DNA of 42,500 nt from Chrysomallon squamiferum (GCA_012295275.1 CM022672.1:29962059-30004558); one strand, 5' to 3'. Shown: positions 10,886 through 21,991, counted from the stretch's first letter. Notes: generated by a model from the letters alone, not told the origin. Numbers and translations are program-made.

Positions 10886-11389
10886 GTTACTGTTTTGCTT
10901 TGTTTTTTAAAACTAGCACCCTTTCAAAAGTTTGTACACTTTCAAATGATTACAGTACTTTGCTAATAACGAAGTTATTTCCCACTCTTGAATGTATGTA
11001 ATCTGTTTTATTTACCTTTCTTTGTCCAGTCGTAAGAACAACGTTTTTAAAAAGAAACAGTAAACAAAATATATCCAAAAATGTTATTAAAATAATGCAG
11101 CTGAGTCATGATGTTTTTCTTATTCCAATAAATCGTTGTGTCTGTGTATAAGTGTACCGATATTAGCAATGAGAAAAATCAAATCAGCACACCAAACTGA
11201 ATCAGTTACTTAAATTAATTTGTGTTCGGTGTGAACTGTTGACAAAGTAAATAAAACGACATATACAATGTATCAGTGTGTTAATTACATGCATGCTGTG
11301 TCACTGAGTGTGAACACACATCTGTTACGTTTTATTGACTGTAGTGTGGTTTCATATCTGTCTTGTACTACTGTATGTATATGTGTACC
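10886..11389. other. AT-rich unique sequence
   Basis: Nothing recognised. Confidence 0.5.
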
Positions 11390-11640
11390 TCTCTCTGTGT
11401 GTGTGTGTGTGTTTGTGTGTGCGTGTCTGTATGTGAATGATTGTGTGTAGAAGTATAAGGATTACTTGTATAGGTAAATTAGAGCTATTTTTTTAAGTAA
11501 AGAAACGTTGTTTTTTATTTTCTTATCAGTAACAGTTCTGATTACTTTTTCAATTTAAAAATGTGTATAATGTTTGTGTGTGTGTGTGTGTGTGTGCGTG
11601 TGTGTAATGTTTCTATGTGTGTGTGTCAGCGCGTGCGCGC
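11390..11640. repeat. two broken (GT)n tracts
   Basis: GT-rich tracts at about 11393-11435 and 11572-11635 flank AT-rich sequence. The second ends in CG-containing GTGCGCGCGACC. Confidence 0.85.
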
Positions 11641-11689
11641 GACCGTGCATCTAGCGCAGAATATACGTGTGAACATTAGGATGCACAGA

Positions 11690-12000
11690 GTGAAAGAAAG
11701 ACAGACTGCATACACAGACAAACACAAAACAACATCAGTCATGCAAAACAAGAGAAAAAATAGACAGGCAGGTAGGAAGATAAATATACAGAAAGGCAGA
11801 GAGTTATGTAAGTTGACAGGAAGGTAGGTAAATACATAGACAGAAAAACAAACAGACGACAGAAAGTCAGACAGACAGATAGTTAGACAGATTAGATACA
11901 GTCAGACAGAGAGATAGTTAGATTAGATATACAGATAGACAGATAGACAGACAGACAGCAGACAGAAAGACAAACAGATAAATGGACGGATAGACAGAAA
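11690..12000. repeat. degenerate GACA/GATA array
   Basis: Heavily mutated ACAG/GATA units, densest at 11860-12000. It looks like an old array of the same class as at 285-475. Confidence 0.8.
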
Positions 12001-12480
12001 GGTTGATATATTACTTCTTCTCTTTATCTCCACATCATTTGTCTTTGTTCTTTGTTCAAAGAAAATATTATTTCTTTAACTCGCATGTTGTGTTTTGTGC
12101 AAGTTCCACTGCAGTCGTCGACTGGTTTAACACACACACATTTCCTATTACACATTCCTACTTTTGTTTTTATCTGTATAAATTTCTTGCATTTAATTTC
12201 TCTGCCACCACTTTTATTCAGAGAGTCCCTCTATATATTCTTGCTTTTTTTCTTTTTCTGTTTTTTCTTTCTTTTGATTCATTATTTATTTATTTAGTTA
12301 GTTATTTATTTTATTTTATTTTTTGTTTATTTAATTAATTAACTTATTTATTGATTTTTGTGTTTATGTGTGTTTGAGCTTTTCCCACTGTAGTCCTTTT
12401 CTTTCTTTCTTTTTCTTCTATTTTTGATTTTCATTATTTTCTTATGCATTTATAAAATCTGTATTTATTCCTAAACAGCA
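12001..12480. other. pyrimidine- and TTTA-rich sequence
   Basis: T/C-rich sequence with a TTTA tract at about 12283-12345. Phe-rich frames are compositional artefacts. Confidence 0.7.
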
Positions 12481-12839
12481 CAAGCTAATTACTTAAGAAT
12501 CATACATACTAGCCACGTATTATCTCTAATACTAAAATGTGGAGGGTTTTAAAATAACAATTATTCACTCATGAAGAAAATATTTCTGCTATTTATGCAC
12601 CTGCGATATTAACAGCGTTGCGTTACATGGAAACCTCCCCGCCTAGGACCCACTCACTAAGCAGCCTCGCTGTAAAACACTTTATGTAGAACCAGAAGTA
12701 AAAAAAACAAAAACTAAAAAAATTCCTTCGATAAAATCAAGCGAAGCTAATTTGAATACTCCGCTAGCACGAGCAGTAAAACAGAGCACTTGAAACTGCA
12801 TCGGCTGAATCCGTAACGCTTGTTTTGTTGATTTATTTT
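12481..12839. other. unique sequence upstream of the promoter
   Basis: Transition from AT-rich DNA into CpG-containing DNA. No separate gene is supported. Confidence 0.5.
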
Positions 12840-13200
12840 CGATAAAATTAGCGTTGTTTAGCGCTCGCATTTTAACCGCTTGTCAATGGTTGTTTGCCGT
12901 TCGCCTCGGGGAACGTTATTTCCCATTGAGCGTTATTCCGCGTAGTCAGTCCGGCCCTTTCATTCACGCGCGAGTTCAATCGTCAGCAGTCGGCGAGTCT
13001 CTCTCTCACGCATTGATTGGCTGGCGAGATTTTTACGTAACTTGACGAAAAGGCGAAAAGAGTTAAAACGCTTGTCACCCTACTACTACAAGAGTTCTTC
13101 GTCTGCACGCTGTCCCATGATGCCTCGCGCTGTGTGAGGACTCTTGTCTCCAGTGTGTGTTGTAAGGGATGTCAGAAATCTAAAAACTGTGGGATATAAT
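12840..13200 (+). promoter_or_regulatory. TATA-less, CpG-containing promoter of the 13.3 kb gene
   Basis: This roughly 350-bp stretch is clearly richer in CpG than its flanks. It contains an inverted CCAAT box (GATTGGCTGG, ATTGG at 13016-13020). TCCCATGATGCCTCGCG at 13113-13129 fits most positions of the ZNF143/SBS (Staf) promoter consensus. It ends about 100-190 bp before the first supported ATG on the plus strand, a sensible distance for a transcription start and 5' leader. No TATA box is seen. Placement of the start site is an inference. Confidence 0.5.
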
Positions 13201-13301
13201 CTTTTTATGAAGCAAAGATTATGAGGTTTCGGGTGTAAAAAAAACAACAACCGTAAAACATTAGTAATAGAAAAGAAGGAATTTATTGATAATTAGCAAA
13301 T

Positions 13302-13344
13302 ATGTGGATTTTACTACTGTTGGCTTTAGCGTTGCAGATTTCAG
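13302..13344 (+). CDS. first coding exon: signal peptide of a secreted or membrane protein
   Basis: The ATG at 13302 opens a 14-codon segment MWILLLLALALQIS plus one base, followed at once by the donor GTACGT at 13345. Two in-frame stops (TGA at 13287 and TAA at 13290) lie just upstream, so translation cannot start earlier in this frame. Reading on past the donor meets TAA at 13359, so splicing is needed. The segment is a textbook hydrophobic signal-peptide core, and a phase-1 intron directly after the signal peptide is typical of animal extracellular proteins. A promoter-like region with CCAAT and ZNF143-type motifs lies just upstream. The next exon is not securely identified, so the protein family is unknown. 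Confidence is for a real first exon, not for any function. Confidence 0.55.
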
Positions 13345-13382
13345 GTACGTTTTTCTTTTAATTATTTATTATTTACTGCATT

Positions 13383-13440
13383 GTTTTTTTTTTTTTTTTT
13401 GTGTGTGTGTGTATTTCTGTGCGCTCGTGTGTGTGTGTGG
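13383..13440. repeat. poly(T) followed by (GT)n
   Basis: T run of about 17 then a GT-rich tract, inside the presumed first intron. Confidence 0.9.
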
Positions 13441-13870
13441 GTGTTATACAGTATTAATCTGTACATAAGTAAGTATAAAACTTCACTGTTGGTTCTGAGT
13501 TTCAAATAGTACTGTAATATCAGCAGCTGGTTGTTTTAAATACATACGTTCATAATATTTGGTTCGTTGTGCTGTATAATTATTTAGTTCGTGTGTGTAA
13601 TATTAACTGGTACATTTGATACAGTTATAGCAGTTAATTATGTCTGATGTGTATATTTGCTCAGGGCGTATACTACGTGTAATTTAAAAAAAAAAAATGT
13701 TGCTGAATGAATTCTTAATAACAGTTTTGGTACATAATATTTACTTAGGACTTTACTATTAAGAACATATTATGTCAGTGAATGAATGAAAGAACGAATG
13801 AATGAAATGAGTGAGTTTTTTAATGACTACTAGGCTATTATTAAAACATTTTAGTATCATTTATTTTTAT

Positions 13871-13874
<4 letters not shown>
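13441..13874 (+). other. presumed intron 1, AT-rich
   Basis: Unique AT-rich sequence with a short A run and an AATGA-rich patch at 13780-13810. No exon seen. Confidence 0.5.
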
Positions 13875-13926
<52 letters not shown>

Positions 13927-13953
13927 TGATTTTGTATTTATTCATTTTTTATT

Positions 13954-14007
<54 letters not shown>

Positions 14008-14008
14008 T
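13875..14008. repeat. two (ATT)n arrays
   Basis: ATT triplets at about 13875-13925 and 13960-14008, separated by TTTA units. Confidence 0.95.
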
Positions 14009-14264
14009 GAAAAAAAATGTGTTTATTCACAAGTAATAAACAGAAGAATAAAAACAAAGCACTAATACATAAATGGCGAATTATAGAATTTTCAAACAAG
14101 GAATTATTACTGGCACCTCTGGAACTAGAAAACAGTTCGTTAGAAGATGGTTATAAAACTGTTTATAGATGTAAAACATGCAAGTTTTATAAATAAATAA
14201 TTTAAATTATTAAACCTGAGTCATAAACGAGATACAAAATGTAGATTGCTATTTTTATTTTACT

Positions 14265-14334
14265 TTATTTATTTATTTAATTATTTATTTGTTTGTTTGT
14301 TTGTTTGTTTGTTTGTTTGTTTATATATATATAT

Positions 14335-14369
<35 letters not shown>

Positions 14370-14390
14370 TTTGTTTGTTTGATTATTTTT
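14265..14390. repeat. (TTTA)n/(TTTG)n array
   Basis: TTTA units, a pure TTTG block (14289-14322), a short TA block and another TTTA block. Confidence 0.95.
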
Positions 14391-14519
14391 AATAATAGAC
14401 AAATAATTATCTTTCAGTAATTCCATGAGTTTTAAACTTATTTTTTATCACCATTTTGTTTTTGTTCTTTGAATATTTTCTGCAACATTCCTTTTGGGAT
14501 GGTAAAAATCCGTCTTGCC

Positions 14520-14585
14520 GTATGAAACGATTAAACCGAATGCGCCTTAAACCGGTTAGATCTCTGGTTCAAATCCCGATATTTT
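14520..14585 (+). repeat. tRNA-like fragment with exact B box
   Basis: GGTTCAAATCC at 14566-14576 fits the Pol III B-box consensus GGTTCRANNCC exactly. The upstream half keeps only weak A-box resemblance and no cloverleaf can be drawn. It is probably a decayed SINE head. Confidence 0.35.
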
Positions 14586-14640
14586 ATGTTCTGTGTACAG
14601 TTTTTAGTCAGGCAGAGAATGTACAAATGTTGTGAGACCC

Positions 14641-14708
<68 letters not shown>
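14641..14708. repeat. (GACA)n-(GA)n compound array
   Basis: About seven GACA units passing directly into 20 GA units. Confidence 0.97.
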
Positions 14709-14713
<5 letters not shown>

Positions 14714-15110
14714 ATTGAGGAATATATCTGTTTTCTCTTTCTAAATAATTAACAGTTACCAAATGTTGTTTGAGTCTGTCATTAATTTTAAACTGAACTT
14801 CCTTCCATCTACTTTTATATTGATAGAAGTCGAAGAATCGCCGCTGCTCACTCCTGCTACACAATTATTTATCTGTTTTATTTATTTATTTCGTTTATGC
14901 TTTATCTTGCTGATACATGCTTAGGAATTTACTCAGGGTTTTGTAAGAACATTAGTTGGTTAGTTACAATATTACTGTCTTTGATATAGCCTACAGTTTT
15001 CATTTAATTATATTATGCTTCAGACTGGATATGCACTAAATAAAATTATACACCAAAAGAATCCTTTCAGTATCTTAATATTCTAATGGATGCTCTCAAA
15101 TATACACAGA
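14709..15110. other. AT-rich unique sequence
   Basis: Nothing recognised. Confidence 0.5.
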
Positions 15111-15111
15111 C

Positions 15112-15150
15112 ACACCACATACATACATACATACATACATTCATACATAT

Positions 15151-15199
<49 letters not shown>

Positions 15200-15200
15200 A
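15112..15200. repeat. (CATA)n-(TA)n array
   Basis: CATA units with one CATT variant, ending in about 11 TA units. Confidence 0.95.
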
Positions 15201-15408
15201 ACATAGATATATATATACACACATACACTGAGATTAAGACAGAGAGAGAGAGATCCACAAAACATACATACAAACACAATATAATTACAACTCACAGTCT
15301 GATATACACATACGCCATTATTCATTCAGACAGACTGACACACGTACATTTATATTCACATGTACAGAAACAGTAATAGATAAAGACACACGCATACAGC
15401 AAAAAGAA

Positions 15409-15411
<3 letters not shown>

Positions 15412-15501
<90 letters not shown>
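15412..15501. repeat. (CT)45 microsatellite
   Basis: CT array of about 90 bp with one TTT interruption near its end. Confidence 0.98.
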
Positions 15502-15791
15502 GTTTTCAACACACAAAACTTATCTCCCAGACGTTTCCCTTCACGCAGACATTCCCCCACTTGTTACAGTCAAACAGTAACCATTAGTTACTCGAGCAAT
15601 AAACTAATGTTGACGTTTTCTACCGGAGGCCATGATTAATATAACACCGTTTTTCAGTTCTGGTTTATGGTGAGGAACATTCCTTCCAACAACTTGTTTC
15701 ATTTCATAATTCCAGGCATCCTAGCGGCGGACATTTCTGTTTAAAACATCACAGTGGTCGTCTTTGTCTTTGTTTGGCACTTTTCAGAAAC

Positions 15792-15825
<34 letters not shown>

Positions 15826-16063
15826 TTACAGCTGGTCTGATGTTTTACAACAGTGCTATAAATTTTTGATTTTAGCAGTTAAATGGGCTGGAATAATTCC
15901 TCGATACTTTGCACGTTTTTGCATGGGTTAAAAATGATTTAGTTAATCTACTGTGAAATCTCGAGAGTAAGTCGCTAAAATAAACCAATTTCTTGAACTC
16001 AAGTGGACTAGATAAAGAAAGATTTAGTAAAGCTGTTTAAACTACATTACATTTAAATGTTGT
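15502..16063. other. unique sequence with a T30 run
   Basis: Thirty T residues at 15794-15823. ACCGTTTTTCAG is followed 12 nt later by the donor-like GTGAGG at 15655, too short a segment to call an exon. Confidence 0.5.
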
Positions 16064-16094
16064 GGCTTTTTGTGTGTGTGTGTGTGTGTGTGTG
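16064..16094. repeat. (GT)n microsatellite
   Basis: About 14 GT units directly upstream of the 21-bp minisatellite. Confidence 0.93.
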
Positions 16095-16100
16095 TTTAGT

Positions 16101-16698
16101 TTAGATTTAGACATGGATTCGTTAGATTTAGACATGGGCTTTGCTAGATCTAGACACACATTCACTAGATTAAGACACAAATTCGCTAGATTTAGACACG
16201 GGCTTTGCAAGATTGAGACACGAATTCGTGAGATATAGACATGGACTCGCTAGATTTAGACATGGTCTCTCTAGATTTAGACACAGATTTGCTAGATTTA
16301 GACACAGATTCGCTAGATTTAGACACAGATTCGCTAGATTTAGACATGGTCTTGCTAGATTTAGACATGGTCTCGCTAGATTTAGACACAGATTTGCTAG
16401 ATTTAGACACAGATTCGCTAGATTTAGACATGGTCTTGCTAGATTTAGACATGGTCTCGCTAGATTTAGACACAGATTTGCTAGATTTAGACATGGTCTT
16501 GCTAGATTTAGACATGGTCTTGCTAGATTTAGACATGGTCTCGCTAGATTTAGACATGGTCTCGCTAGATTTAGACAGATTTGCTAGATTTAGATATGGT
16601 CTCGCTAGATTTAGACATGGTCTCGCTAGATTTAGACACATTCGCTAGATGTAGACATGGACTCGCTAGATTTAGACATGGTCTCGCTAGATTTAGAC
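16101..16698. repeat. 21-bp minisatellite, about 28 units
   Basis: Tandem 21-bp units with core GCTAGATTTAGACA and two main endings, TGGTCTCG/TTG and CAGATTCG/TTG. Edge units are diverged and central units nearly identical, as expected for unequal exchange. Because 21 is divisible by three and no unit contains a stop in several frames, long heptad reading frames appear on both strands (SKSSETM, RFRHGLA, LDLDMVS types). Simultaneous openness in several frames argues against protein coding. Confidence 0.95.
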
Positions 16699-16860
16699 CG
16701 TTAAAATCCACTGTTCTGATTGTATAAATACTCTTCACTCACTAATCTTCTTGTTACCACTTACGTGTATTAAGATAAATTAAATAGAAGTATCGTGTAT
16801 TGATTATAGCATTACCTTCTGTTGTGCAGGAATTGAAACAGACAGTGTGAAACCAGCCCG

Positions 16861-16990
16861 TGTATTATTATTATCATCATCATCGTCGTCGTCATCATAA
16901 TCATAATCATCCATCATCATCATCATCATCGTTATTATTATCATCATAATCATCAGAATAATCATCATATCAATCATCATCATCATTATA
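16861..16990. repeat. (ATC/ATT/GTC)n trinucleotide array
   Basis: Mixed ATT, ATC and GTC triplets. Met/Asp/Ser-rich frames across it are artefacts. Confidence 0.93.
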
Positions 16991-17310
16991 TATATTTTTC
17001 TACAATTATTTGTTATAATGCTAGTTAAATCTGTTGTCCTATGATAGTTATTTGTTGCTTAGTCTTTTATTTTGTTCTCTTTTGTTTTGTTTCGGTATGT
17101 TTAACATTTCTCACCCAGTAATGCTAAACGTTTGTAAGAGATTGCATTCGAGATACAAAATCAATGACGTCAGTGAAAATAGTTGTGCTATGTACAAAAA
17201 CAATTTGCATTCCTCCAAATGTTTTAAAAGTGAATGCTTCCAGTTTCATTGTTTGTAAAATTATATTACTTTTACTATTGCTATTATTATGAGTTCAGTA
17301 AACGTAAACA
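16991..17310. other. AT-rich unique sequence
   Basis: Contains a CRE-like TGACGTCA near 17165. No exon recognised. Confidence 0.5.
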
Positions 17311-17460
17311 AATAACACACACACACACATATAGAGATAATATACACTTACATTATATACACAAAAATGCACAGGAATACATACAGACATACATATACAC
17401 AAACGCACACACTGCTGCATACATACACTTTACACACGCATCCATGCATACCTACATATA
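17311..17460. repeat. degenerate CA/CATA-rich tract
   Basis: Short CA tract followed by broken CATA and ACACAC units. Confidence 0.85.
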
Positions 17461-17559
17461 GCATCTTAAGTTCAATCCAGTATAATTATGTCGGTATTTA
17501 TTTAACGCTTCACGGAAAACGAGTGCAATTTCTAAGAAACTCACTGACAATGGTGCGTC

Positions 17560-17900
17560 CTTTGAATGTTCAGAGGTGTATTTATGATGTATGGTTTAAT
17601 AATTTATTACGAGATAGGATCTGAGAGCCGAGTAAAATCACAGCTGTCGTCAAACTGACTTATCTCTGAGTTCACTGTGTGAGCTACACACAGACGTACA
17701 CCACGCCAGTTATAACTCCTCGGCTCGAGTTACATATTCAAAATATTCCCAGATACAGTTGCAGCCCTTGTAATGAAGGGAGAGAACTACCGCTGAGTGA
17801 CCTTTGACACGGATTTAACGAGCATGTCAGAAGTGAGCTAGAAACAGAAGAAAGCGAATGTAAAATTAATGTTTTGGGAGTTGTTCGTGGTGGCCAGAGA
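17560..17900. other. CpG-containing unique patch with a DR1 element
   Basis: Complex sequence without arrays. TGACCTTTGACAC at 17798-17810 is, on the minus strand, GTGTCAAAGGTCA: two nuclear-receptor half-sites one base apart, with one mismatch to GGGTCAAAGGTCA. No coding segment is recognised. Confidence 0.4.
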
Positions 17901-17929
17901 AAGCGAACCCAGCCAAGCAGACTGGGTAA

Positions 17930-18180
17930 ATATTGAAAGTTAAGAAAGTCCTGGAAACTGAGAAAGTCCTGGAAAGTTAGAAAGTTCTGAAAACAAAGAA
18001 AATTTTGAATGTCCTAAAAAATAATAATAATAAAAAATAAAAAGCACCCAAAAACCGATAATCGGAACAAAACAAGCAGAGTAAATACTGAAAATTGAGA
18101 AAGTCCTGAAACAAAATACTGAAAAATAAAGAGAATCCTCAAAACTGAGAAATTCTTGGAAACTAAGTAAGCACTGAAAA
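17930..18180. repeat. degenerate minisatellite, about 18-bp unit
   Basis: Repeated variants of AACTGAGAAAGTCCTGG at 17930-17990 and again at 18090-18165, with diverged, A-rich sequence between. Confidence 0.6.
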
Positions 18181-18956
18181 GAAAGAATGTTGTGAATATG
18201 CTGAAAGTAAAATCCACAACAATGTCATGTCTGAAAAGCAAGATTTCTTCGAAAAACGAACTACATCTGAAATCGGAGAAAATATTGGTAGCCAAATAAG
18301 CCAAACAGAAGGTGCCACGCGAAACCGCTTTCAGATTCCCAGGTCTTCTACTTAGAGTGAAAAATAGCCACTACTGAATGTGATATACAAAATGACATCT
18401 TAGAACATTTTTATACTGAAGTTTCTAATGTACCTTTCATACCTATACGGTAGACTGATATGAGAAAGGAAATCTCAAGACCGATTAGCGGTATGATATT
18501 TTTTAAGTTACACCTACATATAAACAGCACACCGCGTCACAATCTTCGTCATTCAAGTCACAGAGCATTAGCTGGAACGAACAATATTCTAGTGGACTTT
18601 TCAAGGAGAACAGATCTAAAGTCAAATTACGTTAAACAAAGCCAATTTATGCTACGCGAAATGAAATCAAACGAAATCATTAAAATAAAACGCGCTGTCC
18701 AAATAAGGTTGAGTTGTGGGTTTGTGGTGACGATTCAAAACTCGGCTCAAATTGAGCGAAAAATTAAAAGTTGTCAGATTTTCCATTTGGTCTTTACAAA
18801 TAGTTTATTGCTGTGAGAGGGATATTGGAAATTGGCGAGATTTCTCAACAACAGATTAGAATGAAATCTAAAACTCGCTACCAAATAGCCTGAGACTGTT
18901 ACGGTAGTCGTAAGAAAACTAGAGTGCTTACGTAAAGAAATAAATTATTTTTAATT
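18181..18956. other. unique sequence, no gene recognised
   Basis: The plus strand is open for 119 codons at 18460-18816 without low complexity (contains TPRHNLRHSSHRALAGTNNI). It has an ATG but no recognisable domain, and its conservation is unknown. Confidence 0.3.
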
Positions 18957-18958
18957 TA

Positions 18959-19016
<58 letters not shown>

Positions 19017-19017
19017 G
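18957..19017. repeat. (ATT)20 microsatellite
   Basis: Uninterrupted ATT triplets. Confidence 0.97.
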
Positions 19018-19071
19018 TTATTATTATTATTTTCTTTACTTTTTTTATATTTTATTGTTATTATTATTGTT

Positions 19072-19206
<135 letters not shown>

Positions 19207-19427
19207 TTATATTTGTGTTTTTATTTTCACAATTAATGTCAGTCATCGTTATGTAGCGCAGTAAAGATAAAACTACAGATTTACTTAATTAAGCAGGCGA
19301 CGGCTGCAGATGTTGCGGATCTGAACATTCCATCACAGTCTGACTGGTTCAGCGTCGTGCACTTCAGGAATTTTTAAACATCCAAGATATTTTTATATAA
19401 AACAATACAACATTTTTTTTTTTATAA

Positions 19428-19532
19428 TAATAATAATAATAATAATAATAGTAATAGTGATAATAACAACAACAACAACAGTAATACTACTACTACTGCT
19501 GTTACTACTACTACTACTAATAATAATAATAA

Positions 19533-19563
<31 letters not shown>

Positions 19564-19627
19564 AAGAAGAAGAAGAAGAAGAAGAAGAAGGAGGAGGAGG
19601 AGGAGGAGGAGGAGGAGGAGGAGGAGA
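19428..19627. repeat. chain of trinucleotide arrays AAT-AAC-ACT-AAT-AAG-AGG
   Basis: Six adjoining blocks of triplets, each differing from the next by about one base: AAT, AAC, ACT/CTA, AAT, AAG (about 19533-19590) and AGG (about 19591-19626). Its minus-strand Leu/Phe/Ser frame is an artefact. Confidence 0.95.
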
Positions 19628-19736
19628 ATAGAGTGAATTTTATATTATAGAAAGGAAAACATAAATTACCAGTTCTGTATAATGTAACAGAGATTTTTGT
19701 TAAATACTGGAAAACGTTCCTTTTAACACCCCCACC

Positions 19737-19904
19737 AGCCCCCTGCAAACAAACGTGGACCCACTCCTGAGTTTTAAACAATCATTTCCGCGTTAATTGC
19801 AGCGTTTTTCAACACGTCCGAGCCCCCTGCAAACAAACGTGGACCCACTCCTGAGTTTTAAACAATCATTTCCGCGTTAATTGCAGCGTTTTTCAACACG
19901 TCCG
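19737..19904. repeat. perfect 84-bp tandem duplication
   Basis: Copy one at 19737-19820 and copy two at 19821-19904 are identical base for base. The unit is unique, not low-complexity, starts AGCCCCCTGCAAAC and ends CAACACGTCCG. Identity implies a recent event or an assembly artefact. Confidence 0.97.
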
Positions 19905-20270
19905 ACGACTGATACTCGTGCTGTATTAAAGAAACACTTGTAGAAAAAAGGCGTCGCACTTAGAGATACCAGTGTAACGAAACAGTGGGAAGCTAAGTTT
20001 TGAATTAACGAACAGAAGATAAAACTGTTTTTGAAGAAACACGAAAACGCTCTGTATCCAGGGTGGCGTGTCAGGTCGCGTATCTGTTTGGCGGTTCTGC
20101 CCGATTTTCTTCTGTCCCGTTAGACATTAACCATATTTCATTTCATAAGCAGTCTCTTTTCTGTCTGTTCTTAAGTTCCTCCGCGTCCCAGGAGCATCAG
20201 ACGTGACTAAACAACAGATGTGTTTGTAATTATCAATAGGGAGGGCTGCAGTCTAGGTGTGTGGGAGGGA
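19905..20270. other. CpG-containing unique sequence
   Basis: No splice-supported coding segment. A pyrimidine-rich run ending CCAG precedes GAGCATCAGACG near 20192 but leads into stops. Confidence 0.5.

Positions 20271-21022
<752 letters not shown>

Positions 21023-21103
<81 letters not shown>
21023..21103. repeat. (CT)40 microsatellite
   Basis: Pure CT array. A shorter TA tract (about 21224-21240) and a (GA)11 tract (21270-21291) follow. Confidence 0.98.
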
Positions 21104-21107
<4 letters not shown>

Positions 21108-21291
21108 GTGTCGCTCTGACTTTCTCTATCTCTGTATTATCTGTGCGTTTTTATTTCCGTGAGTCGGACTGATTATTGCATGTTTGTAGTACATCACCGT
21201 GACTGTATGTAACTTTCAGTTAACTAATATATATATATACACACGGAAATATACAGACAGACAGACCGAGAGAGAGAGAGAGAGAGAGAGA

Positions 21292-21692
21292 TGACTGTTT
21301 TTACTCTTTTACTCTGTTAATATGCAACTATAATGCATCAATTCGTTGGATCTCATAATTTGCTGATTCAGTCTTCAATACAATTGTATGTTTTATCAGC
21401 AAGAAATCTTTTACATGTACTTTGCCGTAGATATGTATGTATGCACATTACCATGACATTTTAAAAGTAAGCCCTGAACTCTGGCTAGAATGTGCGGGAT
21501 AAGAGAAAAAAAAATCATTTTTCAAGTGTCGTTTATACTAAGTGTTAAGTCTTGTTATATTTGAACAGGCAGAGTTATATAACTAATACTATAACAACAT
21601 TTTACTTATAATTTTCTAACTTTAAACATCCAATTAGCTGATAAAGGGTGTTTAACAAAACTCTGTAAATGTTTGATTACAAGTTAATTAGT
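21292..21692. other. AT-rich unique sequence
   Basis: Nothing recognised. Confidence 0.5.
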
Positions 21693-21705
21693 TGAACTTT
21701 GACCT
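21693..21705 (-). promoter_or_regulatory. consensus DR1 nuclear-receptor element
   Basis: TGAACTTTGACCT is AGGTCAAAGTTCA on the minus strand, two consensus half-sites (AGGTCA and AGTTCA) separated by one A. This is the HNF4/RXR/COUP-TF type. It lies about 180 bp from the minus-strand first-exon candidate at 21875-21991, on its downstream side. Confidence 0.4.
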
Positions 21706-21874
21706 TACGAAGAAGACTTAGTTGCGGAACGGCCAGAGTGTAAATAAAACGCTGTTCTGTTCTGCTAAACCACTTTCACCGGCTTTGAAGACGTCGCGAA
21801 ATGGAAAAACGACTGTTATTTATTATCTTCCTGATCAGAAACCCGATTCTCTGATAACAAAACCAGTCCATTAC

Positions 21875-21991
21875 CTGGCTGAAAATTAACCGGAAGTGTT
21901 TACGCGTTCAGAACGTAGTGCCGTTTTGTTATCTTCGTCGTCCGCCATTATTCGCTTCTCGCCGTTCATTGTTCCAATTTCTGTGTACTTC
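21875..21991 (-). promoter_or_regulatory. minus-strand promoter/first-exon candidate (ETS + YY1)
   Basis: Read on the minus strand, the patch has ACCAGGAAGTAC (ETS), a YY1-like AATAATGGCGGAC whose ATG could start translation, CACTTCCGGTTAA (a consensus ACCGGAAGTG ETS site on the plus strand), and then the donor CCAG with GTAATGG at 21874-21868. An open frame from the upstream ATG at 21969 runs 27 codons and reads MADDEDNKTALRSER after its second Met, stopping at 21886 unless a weaker donor (GTAAAC) is used at 21903. ETS and YY1 near a TATA-less start are typical of animal housekeeping promoters. No downstream exon was confirmed. Confidence 0.3.

Noticed and set aside
12682-13045. Short open frames on both strands in the promoter region
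   Set aside because: CpG-containing promoter DNA is open by composition; no splice or domain support.
16192-16648. Open frames of 124-149 codons with heptad repeats on both strands
   Set aside because: They are translations of a 21-bp minisatellite that is open in several frames at once; no start, splice or domain support.
16830-16859. Plus-strand segment after TTACCTTCTGTTGTGCAG that fits phase 1 after the signal-peptide exon
   Set aside because: Only about 30 nt before a weak donor or a stop inside the ATC array, and an equally good minus-strand reading with a GTAATG donor overlaps it.
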